A stretch of 64,000 nucleotides of DNA from Rosellinia necatrix (GCA_021209875.1 JAGYVD010000002.1:6262001-6326000); one strand, 5' to 3'; positions 1-11,955 are shown, numbered from the stretch's first letter. Numbers and translations are program-made. The notes: generated from the letters alone by a model not told the origin.

Positions 1-1
1 A

Positions 2-232
2 GACCGGATCCTCAACTTCGGATACGGTCCCAGTGCGTGCCCGGGGCGCTTCTTCGCCAGCCTCGAGATCAAAATTATCCTCGTGCGTCTGCTGATGGAC
101 TACGACTTCAAGTTTAAGCATGGCAATGGGCGCCCAGGAAACCTGCGCGCGCACGAGTTCATCTTTCCGAATCCTGATGCGGAAATCCTGATGCGCCGCC
201 GCTCTATTTCAGAACGACTGCCGCTTTGCTAA
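2..232 (+). CDS. Cytochrome P450, C-terminal end (partial, 5' end outside window)
   Basis: An open frame runs from the window edge to TAA at 230-232 and encodes 76 residues. It contains the P450 haem-binding loop FGYGPSACPGRFFA (residues about 6-19 of the fragment), whose Cys is the axial haem ligand, followed by the L-helix and the usual C-terminal beta-bulge ending in an Arg-rich tail. This is the last part of a microsomal fungal class II P450; the membrane anchor, I-helix and ExxR motif lie outside the window. The gene reads in the same direction as the diterpene synthase that starts about 600 bp downstream. Fungal diterpenoid clusters (gibberellin, aphidicolin) pair such synthases with P450s, so an oxidase of the diterpene product is a reasonable inference, but the CYP family cannot be fixed from 76 residues. 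Confidence 0.9.
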   Translation, partial: DRILNFGYGPSACPGRFFASLEIKIILVRLLMDYDFKFKHGNGRPGNLRAHEFIFPNPDAEILMRRRSISERLPLC

Positions 233-829
233 GTGTTCCACACCCGCAGATAGACACAGTCTCAGAGTGCTCAAGAAGGTATCAACTTTGAGACAAATGT
301 AAATATCGAGGGCTATGAGGTCTATGCATGGCCACTGTAGGCCATCCACAGAAATCATAACCTGAAGGAGTTTGCTGTATTTCTAAACAAATCACATCAC
401 ACCCCAGGGGTGGTTGTGTGAGCTTATATAACGAAGTTATTTGCATTATTTAGGGGGTATGACCACGTCCTAGAGCGTGGCTAGGGGCTTCCATTAGCTC
501 ATCCCAGGGCTCGCACGAGATAATATTTGTATAAAGCCAGTATCGGCATGTTTATAATCCCTTATCTATTATGCGAGGTTGAATCTATACCAGTATTTAG
601 CGGCTTACGAATCTAGCAGTAACCAGCTCGTCATACTGCAATATTCACTCTTACTTAATCAGCATCCTATTTAGGGAATTCGTCCGTGCCGATAAACGGA
701 CATCCCTTTAACATTAACCTGCAGCCTCACATTGTCACCCTTTAACTTGAATCGTTTCCCCAAATACAGGTTCTAGTTTCTTGGATCCCATCACCAGCGT
801 TTATCCCAACATCGTTCCCACCAACCAGT
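233..829. other. Intergenic region, P450 3' flank and diterpene synthase 5' flank
   Basis: About 600 bp without a supportable gene between two genes in the same direction. A TATA-like stretch (cttatataa) lies at about 421-429, roughly 400 bp before the synthase ATG. Pyrimidine-rich sequence runs up to the start. No repeat or RNA gene was recognised. Confidence 0.5.
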
Positions 830-3401
830 ATGCCTACAGCATTAGAGCGACGGAAAGTCAAATGCCCCCAAGATGTCGTTCAAGGCGCGAGAAATGTCAT
901 AGCATGTCTAGCAGGGCGCTGTCCACAACCGAACGGCTTTGGATCTTTTAGTCTGTCCATCTACGACACTGCATGGCTAGCCATGATCCGTGATCCTGGA
1001 GCCCAAGGACGTTGGCTCTTTCCAAAGTCGTATTCCTACCTCCTACTCCATCAAGGTGAGGATGGAATGTGGCCGATCTATGCTTCGCCTATCGATGGTA
1101 TCCTCAACACGCTTGCCAGCCTCCTGGCTCTTGTCAAGCATCACAAGTCAGACACCACCGACGTTGACAGCCCTCGTCCAGCCAATGCTTGGGATGTGCC
1201 GACAAGGATTGAGAAAGCGCACAGAGCGCTGCAGTTGGCACTAAACCATTGGGATGTGAGCCAAACTTTGCACGTCGGTTCCGAGATGCTTGTGCCGAGT
1301 CTATTGAGGCAACTCGGTGAGGAGGGAGTCGTCTTCGAATTTGATGGCCAATCGGCACTTACGAGCCTGTATCAGAAGAAGCTTGACATGCTTGGGTCAA
1401 AACAGCCGACTACACTACTGCATTCATTAGAAGCATTAGTTGGTGCGTTCGATTTTGGCCTCCTCCGGCATCACTGCAGCATCTACAGAGGCATGCTAGG
1501 ATCTCCAGCATCAACAGCAGCATATCTCTTGCACTCACCAGAGTGGGACATCCGAGCGCAAACTTATCTAGAGAATGTCGTCAGCTACTATGGATCTTGC
1601 GGCGGCGTACCGAGCTGCTTTCCCACCCCTGTGTTTGAGATTTCATGGATCGTCTCAACACTTCTCGCGAGCGATTTCAACATCGAGGACTTTCGCGGCG
1701 GTGACCTTCACGTTATCACAGAATATCTACGCCAGGCTATCGGTGATCAAGACGGCGTGCTGGGTTTCGCACCACATTGTCTCCCTGACGCCGACGACAC
1801 AGCAAAATCCCTGCTGGCACTGGGTGCTCTTGGTGTACAAATCGACCGCGCCCCCCTCATTCGGAATTTCGAAGGCAGCAGTCACTTCAAAACATACCAA
1901 CTCGAGAGGAAGCCAAGCGTCAGCGCAAACTGCAACGTTCTCCTCGCGCTTCTTACGTCTCCCAACGTCGAAAAATACGTTCCACAGATTGAGAAGGCGG
2001 TCAAATTTCTTTGCGGTTGTTGGAATGCGAACAAACTGCAAGACAAGTGGAACTTGGCTGTCGAGTACACTTATATGCTGCTAGCTTCCGCATTTTGTCA
2101 GCTGTTGAGAGTTTATTCAAAGGGGTCGCTGAGACGCCTTGCCGCAGACATCATCAGAATCGATGTACCTATCATCTTCGTTCAGGTCCTCGGCCGTGCC
2201 CTCTACAAACAACAAGCCAATGGGTCGTGGGAAGACTCGGTCGAAAGAACGTCGTATGGGGCTTTGCTGATCTCCCACGCCCTCAAACTACCTTGGCCAC
2301 TCCCCATCAGGCAGCACGCTGAAGCTGCCTTGCTCAAAGCGAAGGCATATTTAGAGGCTCACTCGGAGGAGTGGGCAACTGGTGACTACCTTTGGGTTGA
2401 AAAGGTCACTTACAAATTGCCAACACTCGCCGAGACATACTGTCTGGCGGCTATGAATTCCTCAGCCAAGGAGCAATCATGGACGTCGGAGGTCGAGCAA
2501 AGATTCGAGGTCAATGACGCCGAGGTGGAAAAGATGGCCGCCTTCTTTAGCCGCCTTCCACTTCTCCAAGCTCTCTCGGACGCCGCCATGACCTTCGCGA
2601 TCCACGAAGCGGCAATGTACTCAAGCCGGCTCAAGGAAGTGCGCCTCGACGTCTTCCCGCGGGACGACATGGCCATGTCGGCAGACAAATACCTCGAGTA
2701 CATCCCGGTCGCGTGGACGACGACCAACGCCGCGCACGGGTCCCCGCTGTCCGGCGACGAGATGTTGGCGATGATGGTGCTCTCGATGCTGAACTACCAG
2801 GCGGACGAATACATGGAGTCCGTCGTCGCCCGCCTGGCCGCGCCGAGCTCCCGGGCCTTAGCCACGATGATCGCCGCAGAAATCCGAACCGGCGAGCCGC
2901 CAGGGCCCGATGCTACCACCACGCACCCGCCATCACCGTCGCTCCGCCACCCCGCCATGTCCCAGCCGACAATCTCCAGCCCCGCGCGACCCGGCCGCGG
3001 CTCACCTCCTCCTCCTCCTCCTGCTTCTTCCGAGTCCCCGGCCGCGGCCGTCTCGGCCGTCGCCGAAGTCCTGGCCGGGTACATCAGACACGTACGGCGG
3101 CACCCGGCGCTGCAGCGGAGCCCCCCGGCGGCGCGGGTGCGTGTGATGCAGGCGCTCGAGAAGTACCTTCTGGCGCAGATGGCGCACAACGCGGACAACG
3201 CGCGTCTTCGGGAGCGGCGACATGACGACGACGACGACGGCGGCGACGGCGGCGTCATCGTCGTCGGCGGGTGGGAAGATCAGGTGCCGTACTACGACTG
3301 GGTGCGCACGACCGGCGCCGACGACACGAGCTGCCCGCACTCGTTCGCGTTCTTCTGCTGCCTCGTCAGCGATGGCGACGACGACGACGACGACGACGAC
3401 A

Positions 3402-3449
<48 letters not shown>

Positions 3450-3838
3450 GTGATGGGTCCCACTGTCTGGCGTCCGCGGAGCAGCGGTACCTGGCGCGCG
3501 AGATGTGCGCGCACCTCGCCGCGCTGTGCCGGCAGTACAACGACTACGGCTCCGCGGCGCGCGACGGCGCCGAGGGCACGCTCAACAGCCTCCACTTCCC
3601 GGAGTTCGCGGGGTTCGCGGGCGGGGCCGGGCGGGGGGATGCCGTGGAGGGCGCGAAGGGGCTGTTGATGAGGGTCGCGGGCGTCGAGAGGGCGCTGATG
3701 CAGACGTGCTGGGAGGCGCTCTCGGCGGGCCTGGGCGAGGGCGTGAGGAGGAAGCTGAAGGCGTTCATAGACGTGGCGGATTTGTTCGGCCAGATATACG
3801 TGGCACGGGATATTGCGAGCAAGGTGCAGAGACGGTAG
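830..3838 (+). CDS. Bifunctional diterpene synthase (ent-copalyl diphosphate / ent-kaurene synthase type)
   Basis: One uninterrupted frame of 1002 codons. The N-terminal part has the class II (protonation-initiated) cyclase fold, with SIYDTAWLAM near residue 45 and the catalytic DADD motif at residues 320-323. The C-terminal part is the class I (ionisation) domain, with an acidic DEYME motif at 659-663, the family signature WVRTTGADDTSCP and an NSE-type metal motif NDYGSAARDGAE at 904-915. Fungal CPS/KS enzymes convert geranylgeranyl diphosphate to copalyl diphosphate and on to ent-kaurene or related diterpenes; both active sites look intact. Oddities: no intron is visible; the class I domain carries a Pro-rich segment (about 725-740) and an Asp-run/Gly-run block (about 848-876) encoded by (GAC)n(GGC)n; and the last third is much more GC-rich than the first two thirds. 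The P450 just upstream supports a diterpenoid cluster. The exact product cannot be read from sequence. Confidence 0.93.
3371..3450 (+). repeat. (GAC)n(GGC)n trinucleotide tract inside the diterpene synthase
   Basis: Nearly perfect GAC repeats followed by about sixteen GGC/GGT codons encode an Asp run and then a Gly run at about residues 848-876, between the two metal-binding motifs of the class I domain. A second short GAC/GGC tract lies at 3222-3255. Both keep the frame. Such tracts change length by replication slippage. Confidence 0.9.
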
Positions 3839-4659
3839 TGTGCATGTGGAAATGAGGTCGACATTCTTTTTATTGATTGTCAGACTTGGCATTGGTGACA
3901 TAAAGACTGACTCGGCTTGGCTAGTATTTGGAGGACTTTATTGTTGACGTGTAGTTATTCCCTTTTTTTTTTTTTTTTTATAGCGGTTTCCCTTCATTGT
4001 TCTCGGGTGATAATTGCTTTTATCCATTCAATTCGCCTACTATTGCATCAACCAACTAGTTCTCTGTATTGATTATTTAATGCCTATAGCTAGAAGGGTA
4101 GGAGCTGGCCCTATCTATAGAGTAAGCTACTAATATTACTACTGGGAACAATTGGTTTGCTTCGAGTACTAATCCAAACCTCGATTCTTTCAAAATATAT
4201 ATAAATTCTAAACAAGTCAAGTATTAATAAAATGAATGATCTAGTGTCACAGAGTAGTTTGCACATATAGCAACATAACCAAAAAAGGTGGAACGGGTCC
4301 GTTTTCCCTTCACATCTGGTTAATTCAACTAATGCCTTCTTGCTAATATGGATGATGTTTAGTCGGGCCCGGTTACTGTGTATTTACCCAAACTAGCTCT
4401 TCGAAATGTAGTCAGTCGCCAATTTCTATTGGAGTTGTGGTTAGACTCAAGAATGTAGGCAATATTTCCAATAATTCTATGTACTTCAACATTATCAATA
4501 GGGGCTAAGACATTGTCATTACCAATGGTCAGGGGTATCCTACGATCATACAAGTTTAGTAAAAAAAAAAAAAACTTCCGTGAGCTCTAATGATTTACAT
4601 ACATTTATATACCTCGTTAGTCTGTAGAATTCACAAGGTTATAGTGCTTCCAAATCAGC
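3839..4659. other. Intergenic, downstream of diterpene synthase
   Basis: About 820 bp with no convincing gene. It holds a 17-nt poly-T run at 3963-3979 and a poly-A run at 4561-4574. Composition is AT-leaning but clearly not the extreme composition of the adjacent transposon block, so the RIP-altered DNA stops sharply at the element boundary. A 64-codon minus-strand frame at 4359-4553 has no recognisable relative and was not called. Confidence 0.5.
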
Positions 4660-4664
4660 TTTAT

Positions 4665-4972
4665 TATAACAAGGCTTGGCTTGGAAGGGTAATAATTGCT
4701 TTATATTTATAATAATCTTTTTTAGTCTTAAAAAGCGATATAAAAAAAAAAAAAAGATCTAGCTATTTTAGCTCAGGCTGCTATTTATGCCTGATTTTTA
4801 TATAGTAAGTTTTTATAGTTTAAATCTTTATTTTTATAAAAAGTTAGTTAATTTTTTAGCTTTATATATATTAGCTTTTTTAATATGTTATTACTTTTTA
4901 ACAAATATTTTAGTATTTTTTTTAGTTTTTTTTAAGCTTAATGTATTTATAATATTAATAGTCTGTATAATA
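4665..4972. repeat. Left LTR of the RIP-degraded retrotransposon
   Basis: It aligns over its whole length with 11651-11950, including an identical core of about 40 bp around the shared 'gctcaggctgctatttatgc'. The first 90 bp or so keep G and C where the right copy has A and T, while its last 100 bp are almost purely A/T where the right copy keeps C and G. A short open frame at 4787-4975 exists only because stop codons are missing in this phase; it is not a gene. Confidence 0.85.
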
Positions 4973-5107
4973 TAATCTTTTTTTTTTTTTTAAAGCTTGT
5001 TTTTAAAGCAGTAACTTATTAAGTTGCGCGGTTATTAGCTAGCTTATTTAAGTATTATTAATAGTATTTTTTAATTAGCTTTTTAACGTTTTTGCTTTTA
5101 AAATATT

Positions 5108-5417
5108 TTTGACGGAGGTGTGGATCGATCTGTGGGAAGATTTATTGATCACTAGAAGCGTGGTGATACTCTGGGAATGTTTAGTACAGATGATCGAATT
5201 TATTAGGAAGCTTTTATCTAGTGTGGTGAGCCACGGGTATTTATGTATATTAATTACGTGGAAGGAACGATCCTAAGAGTTGTTCCTGCCCTGAGCGCGT
5301 AACGCTTGCAAGTGCGGCATCGGAACTGCATTTTGCATGTGTGCATCCTCTGCTTGAGAGATCCCCAAAATAGGGATTCCTGGCTTAATTGCCAAGTCGT
5401 TCCACACTACTGTCACA
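5108..5417. mobile_element. Nested solo LTR (310 bp), not RIP-altered
   Basis: A 310-bp island of normal base composition stands inside the A/T block, 135 bp after the left LTR. It is flanked by a perfect 5-bp duplication atatt (5103-5107 and 5418-5422). Its ends are imperfect inverted repeats, TTTGAC at the start and GTCACA at the end (TGTGAC/GTCACA apart from one base), as in LTR termini. No internal retrotransposon sequence follows, so it is most simply a solo LTR left by LTR-LTR recombination. Its intact G/C content means it arrived after the host element was mutated, or was too short to be recognised by RIP. Confidence 0.75.
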
Positions 5418-8400
5418 ATATTTATAAAGCTTTTAAGTTTAATATTATTTAATAAGCTAATTTTTTTATTTAATTAAATATTTAATATATTTTTAAGTTT
5501 TTAAAAGTTTATAATTTGTTTTATTTAATAATTTTTAGCTTTTATTAAATCTATTTTTATAAAACTTAGTTAAAATTAAGCTATATTTAATTGTTAACAT
5601 AATAAAACTTTATAAATAAAATATAAAATAAATTATAAATTTTTATTTTTAAATAATATTAATTTAATAGTAATAAAAATAATTATTTTTTTATTTAAAA
5701 AATTTAAATATTTTTTGTTAAGCTTTTAATAAGTTGTTTTATTTTAATATTATAAGCGTTAAGTATTACTAGCTAATTTTTATATATATAAACGTTTTAA
5801 ATTATTATTTATCGGCTTATTTTTTATTTAGCTTTAGCTTTTTTAAATATTTTTTATATTTTTATAAATTTTAATTATTTAATATATATATAAAATGCTT
5901 TTAAGTTATATAAAGTTTTTATAAAAAATTATAAATTATTAAATAAAAGCTATAATTTATAAAAATTATATATAATAATATTAATATTATATTATTATAT
6001 ATAAATTCTGTTATAAAAATAAGTTTTTAATTAAATATTTTATAGTTTATAAAAGCTTATAAATAAACTTTAAAAGTTTAATTAAATCGTTTAGTTTATT
6101 TGTTAGTTTAAAAATAAAAAACTATATTTATTCTGTTTTTATATTTATTAGTTTAAAATCTTTTTATAAATAAAAATAAACTTAAAGTTTTTATTAAAAA
6201 TAATATTAAAAATACTCTGTAAAGCTTTTAATATGCTTTAGCAAATATTTAAATAAAATTTTCTATTTTTGCTGTTTTTTTAAAAATATAAAATAAATTA
6301 TTTTAATAAACAAGTTTATTATTATTTATATAAAATTATACTTATTAAACAATAATAAGTTTGTTATAAAATTTATTACTATTAATTACTAAAGTTTATA
6401 ATATAACTTTATAAGTTATAATTATTTATAAAAAAATATTATAAAAGTTTATTTTATTAATATTTTAAACATTTATAAATATATTTTTTATTAATTTTTT
6501 AGACCTAGCTATTAAAAGTTTTTAATAATAAGTTCTAAAGTTTTATTTATTTTTATATAGCTAGCTATTTTTATATTATATTTAAATTTTAGCATACTTT
6601 ATTAAAAAAATTTTAATACTTAAAAGCGTTTTTTTTTATAAAATAGCCTATTAATTTTTTCGATATTTTTTTTAAAAGTTATAACTTATATTTAATACTT
6701 TAAATCTTTAAAAGCGGCTTTTTTAACTTTTTAAATAAAAAATTCTGTTTATACAGGCGTTTTAAAGCTATATAATCTAGCTAATATAATAATAACTGCT
6801 AAAGCTGCTAAAAATAATAAGCTATATAAATAAAAAAAATGTTTATTTTATAAAACTAATATGATTAGCTGGTTTTTAGTTTTTTTTTTTAAGCGGTGCT
6901 ATTTTAAACGTAATAAAATATTTTTTTTTTATTCTACTGTTTTAATTAATAATTTATAATAAACTAATAAAATAACAACTATTAAAACTATTTTACTTAT
7001 TGTTTATTAAAAATTTTTGCTGTTATAAAATATGCTAGGTTTTAATAATTTAAATATATTTTTATTTAATGTTTAGTTTTTTTAAATATTATTTCTATTT
7101 ATCAAATATATCTATAATAATAAGTAGTTTTTATTATATATTTTATAATTTATTTTAATAAGCATTAGTTTTTATAAATAAAAAGCGATAGGTTTTAATT
7201 TGTTGTTATTATTTTTTATAATAAAACTGCTTTTAAAGCAAAATTAAAAGCATTTGTTTTTATATATAATATTTTTACCGGATTAAAATACATAAGTATT
7301 AATATTTTTATAAACTGTTTTTTAATTTTATAAAATGCTATGTTTATAAGTTTTTTATTACTATTTTTTTATTTAATTTGTTTTTGTTTATTAAAGTTTT
7401 ATAACTTTTAAAACTTAAAAATAAAACATTAATAAAAATTAATAAAATTATAAACTGCTAGCATTTTTAAAATTAATTAATGCTTATTATTTTTAATATA
7501 TTATATTTTATTTTTAGTTATTAAAATTTTGTTTGTTTTAATAATATATTTTAAAAATTTTATTTTTAAACCTATTATTTATATTTTTAAAAGCAATAAT
7601 TAAATTATATTTTATTAATTTTTTAAAACTTTTTAACTAATACGTTATATTTTTTATTATATCAGCATATATTAATAAATTATTTAAATATATTAAAAGT
7701 TTTATATTAGTAAAATTTTAAAATAAATAGTTTATTATAAATTAAAAAATAAATAAAACGTTAATAAGTTTTATAAATATAACGTTATATTTAAACAGGC
7801 TATATTTATAACAAAAAGCAGTTTTTTATTTATGTTTTTTTTTAATATAAACTAAATAAAATCTTAATTTAAAATTTATTTTAAAAAACTATTATATAGT
7901 TTATAACTTTGCTTATAGCTTATTAATTAAAAAAATAAAATGTTAAATAAACACTGTTATATTATTAAAGCTTTAATAATTAATAATTAGTCGTAAAAAA
8001 TTATTAAAGTTTTTTTTTTTTATAAATATAAAAAAAACACTGTATAAAACAGTTAATTTTTTTATTCTGCCGGTATTAAGCATTTTTTTTAGTTAAAGTT
8101 TTAATATTTTTAACTTCTGCGTATTTATAATATATAATAGTTTTTATAAAAAAATCTTTTTTTTTATTAAATTAATACTATAGTTTTATAATTAATAATC
8201 TAGCAGTTTATATATAGCTGCTTTAAATATAATAAGTAGAAATTTTTAAAATTTAATAAATATTTAATTAAAAACAGCTTTTATAGCCGCTTATATTAAA
8301 GCTGTATTAAAATTTAAAAGTTTTAAAAATATTTTATTAATATAGTTTTTTAATAATAAAAAATTAAAATTAAAATTTTTTATAGTTTTAAAATATTTTA

Positions 8401-11400
8401 TAAGTTTATATTTTATTATTTATTAATTAAAAATATAATATTATATTTTTATTTATATTAATTAATTTAAAAAAGCTTTATAAAATAATCTTTTAATACT
8501 GTAGTACTAAGTTTTTAATATAATATCTGCTGCTGCTATAATTATAAAAAGCATTAAAACTTATTATTAGTTTAAAAACTTGTTGTTTAATAATAAAAGC
8601 TTTTATTTTTATATTTTTATAAAAATATTATTAAAATTAATATATTTATATTTAAAAGTATTTAAATTAAATATATTTTATTATTATATAATAATATTAT
8701 TAATATAATAAAGCGTGTTTTAATATAAAGTTTTAAATATTATTATTTATTAAGCTAAAAGTTTTTAGCTTAAAGGTTTATTTAGTTTTATAAATATAAA
8801 ATATATTTTTATGCAGCTTATTATTTTTATAAAATATAATACAGCAGGTATTTAAAAATTTAAGTTTAACTTAATATTAGTTCTAATTTTTATAAATAAA
8901 ACAGCAGTAAGCTAAATAATAATAATATTAATTTTAGCTTTTTTAAACAGTAGCGCTGCTTTTTTTATAGCTTTTTATTTATTTTTAATATTTATAGTAT
9001 TAATAATAAAAATTTTTAAGCGCAAATAAATTTTTTTTTAAATATTTTTTAATAAAACATTCTAACATATAATAATTAAATTAATTATATTGCTAACAGT
9101 TAACTTTGTTTTATTTTTATTTATTAATAACAGCTTAATTAACTTTTTAAAAATATTAGCTATACTAATTTATTATTTATTTTTTAAGTCTAACTTAAGC
9201 TTATTTTTATTTTTTTTAAGCTTATTTTTTTTAAAAAATTAGTTTACAGCTAAATTAAAACAACTTTTTCTGTTATAATATAATAAGCTTAACTTTAAAA
9301 GCTTTATTATTAAAACAGGCTTATTTTTTAACGCTAATAATAACTTAAAGTTAATAAACATAGTTTTATAAATTTATCCTGTTTTATAAACTGCTTTTAA
9401 AAATTTATTATTATTTTTAAAATTGCTTTTTTAAAAGTAAATTAATTTAATAATCTTGTTAAAAACATTTTTAAAATATAGTTTTAATATATAATATTAA
9501 ACTATTAGACTTTTTATTAAAGTTTATTATTTTTATTAAATATTATAATATGTTTTTATTATATTTAAAACTTATTATTTTTCCTACGTTTTAATATTTT
9601 AATAAAAGTTTTAAAACGTTTTTAAAAGCTGTAGAATATAACTTTTAATTATTTATTAATTTTATTATTTATATTTAATTAATTTTTATTAATATTATAT
9701 TTAACTTTTATTTATTAATAAAAGCCTACTTAGTTAATTTAGGTTTAATTAATATAAAAGCTGTTTTATATAATTTAATATATGTTTTTATTTTAATAAA
9801 CTAAAACTTAAATTTAAAAAATCTTTTTATTATATTATAATAAAAGTTTTAAATAAATAAAGTTTATTATAAAAATAGTTATATTAAACGCTTAAAAGCT
9901 TTTATTAGCTGATTTTTAAGTTTAAATGTTTTATTATTAAAACAACTTAAATTATTTTAAAAAAGTTTAAAAAGTTTTTAGCCGCCGCTAAAATTATTAT
10001 TATTATTATTAAAAGCTTTAAATAAATTATTATTATTTAAATCTTTATAATTTAAGCTATAAAGTTTTTTTACTGCTGTTAGCAGCTGTTATATATAAGC
10101 TAGTTTTTATTAAATTAAATTATATATAAACGTTTTAAGCTATTTGCTAAGCTTGTGCTTTTTTAAAAAACGTTAAAAATAGTTTTTTTTTTTGTTTAGT
10201 TTTAAAAAACAAATATTTTATAAAAAGTTGCGTGTTAAAAACAGAATTATTAATAAAAACATTTAATGTTTAAATTTAAACCTGCTGTTTAAAATAGTTT
10301 ATTATAAATTAAATATTAATTTTATAATTAGCTGCTATTTAAACTTTAGTTTTTTATACTATTTAATTAATAAAGCTTTTAAGCTTTTTAATTTATTTAT
10401 AAATATTTATATTTTAAACAGAATTAACGTATTTTTTAGCTAAAAATTGCTTAATTTAAAATTTTTTTTGTTTAGCTTAATAAATAATAGTTTATTAAAA
10501 CATTTGTTATTATTTAACAAACTAAAATAATTTCTATAAAACATAAAAATATTAAATAGCTGTTTTTTTTAAACAAATAATAGCTTTTTTAAGCATTATT
10601 ATTTTAAATAGCTTAAGCAATTATATTTTAAACTTTTTAAAAAAACGTTGCTAGCTTTAATTATATATTTTTAAAAGTTATAAGTTTAAACTTTAATAAT
10701 TTTAATATAATTTTATATAAAATAATTTATTATTAAATAAAATTATTAAATATTATTATATTATTTTTATAAAATATCCTGATTAATTTAATTAATATTA
10801 GTTATATATTATATAAATTATTAAATATTTTTATAAATATTATAATATATTATATAAAACTTTTTATTTATAGTTTTAAAATTTAATAATTTTATTATTA
10901 TAAATAAATAAATATTACTTATAATTATATTAAACTTAAAAAATTATATAATATAAATTATTTTTAAATAAAAAACTAAAGTTTTTTAAAAACTATAAAT
11001 AGTTTATAATATTAAAGCTTATAATTGTTTTAAAACTTATAAAAATATATTTAAAGTTTAATTTTATAAACTATCGAAAAACAAAAAAATAAAAATAAAT
11101 CTTTTAAAACTAATAATAAAAAAATATAATAAAAATCGCTTTTTAGTTTTTAAACTATTAAAAACATAACGCTAAAATATTAAAAATAAAAGTTTAATTA
11201 TTTTAGTTTAATTAAAATATTTTTAATAAAAAAACTAGTCTGTTTTATTAATAAACTAAATAAAATTCTAGTTATAAATTTAAAATTATTTTAATATATT
11301 TAATCGTATTACTTTTATAATAATTATATTTATACTTTTATTATTTTATTTTTATTAAAAAATTAATTAAATTTTTTATAATTAAAATTAAATTTTTTAT

Positions 11401-11650
11401 TTACTGTTGTTTTATTTTTTTTAAATTTATTTTTAAATTTATTAGATTTTTTAATAATTTGTTTTTATTATAAAAGTTTTTAAAAAAATAAAGTTTATTA
11501 TAAATATAAGCTAAAAAATAGTTTTATTAATTAAATAATATTAAAAAGTTATTTTAGGCAGTTATAAAGTTTAATAATATATATATATTTATAAAAACAA
11601 ATATAAAAGTTCTGCAAATATTAAAAATCTTTTTAAAAAAAAAGATTATT

Positions 11651-11950
11651 TATAACAAAGCTTAGCTTAAAAAATAATAATTATTTTATATTTATAATAA
11701 TTTTTTAGTTTTAAAAATAATATAAAAAAAAAAAATCTAGCTATTTTAGCTCAGGCTGCTATTTATGCCTGATTTTTATATAATAAGTTTTTATAGTTTA
11801 AATCTTTATTTCTATAAAAAATTAATTAACTTTCCAGCTTTATATATGTTAGCTTTTCTAATACGTTATTACTTTTTAACAAATATTTTAGCATTCCCTT
11901 CAGTCTTTTTTAAGCTTAACGTATTTATAGCACCAGTAGTCCGTGTGATA
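11651..11950. repeat. Right LTR of the RIP-degraded retrotransposon
   Basis: Direct-repeat partner of 4665-4972, 300 bp long; the 8-bp length difference is mostly in poly-A/T runs. From about 11885 to the end it retains C and G at many sites where the left copy has T and A, all of them transitions. A short open frame at 11765-11980 is the same phase accident as in the left LTR. Confidence 0.85.
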
Positions 11951-11955
11951 TTTAT

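Larger units (their letters stand above)
4665..11950. mobile_element. RIP-degraded LTR retrotransposon (7.3 kb) forming an AT-rich block
   Basis: Two direct repeats of about 300 bp (4665-4972 and 11651-11950) bound a block composed almost entirely of A and T, with only scattered GCT/CG-context G and C left. The same 5-bp sequence, tttat, flanks the whole element (4660-4664 and 11951-11955), as expected of a target-site duplication. Where the two LTRs differ, the differences are almost all C/T or G/A transitions, the signature of repeat-induced point mutation. The LTR ends read TA...TA instead of TG...CA, which is what RIP of both terminal dinucleotides would give. An A-rich purine run just before the right LTR (about 11634-11645) fits a decayed polypurine tract. 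No open frame survives, so Gypsy or Copia membership and orientation cannot be decided. Confidence 0.82.

Noticed and set aside
3002..3901. Long minus-strand frame (299 codons) opposite the diterpene synthase
   Set aside because: It is an antisense shadow of GC-rich coding DNA with poly-Ala/poly-Val from the trinucleotide repeat; the plus strand carries the conserved terpene synthase motifs.
10980..11000. Another CTATAAATAG string inside the AT block near 10993
   Set aside because: Expected by chance in almost pure A/T DNA and not paired, unlike the tandem at 54819-54838.
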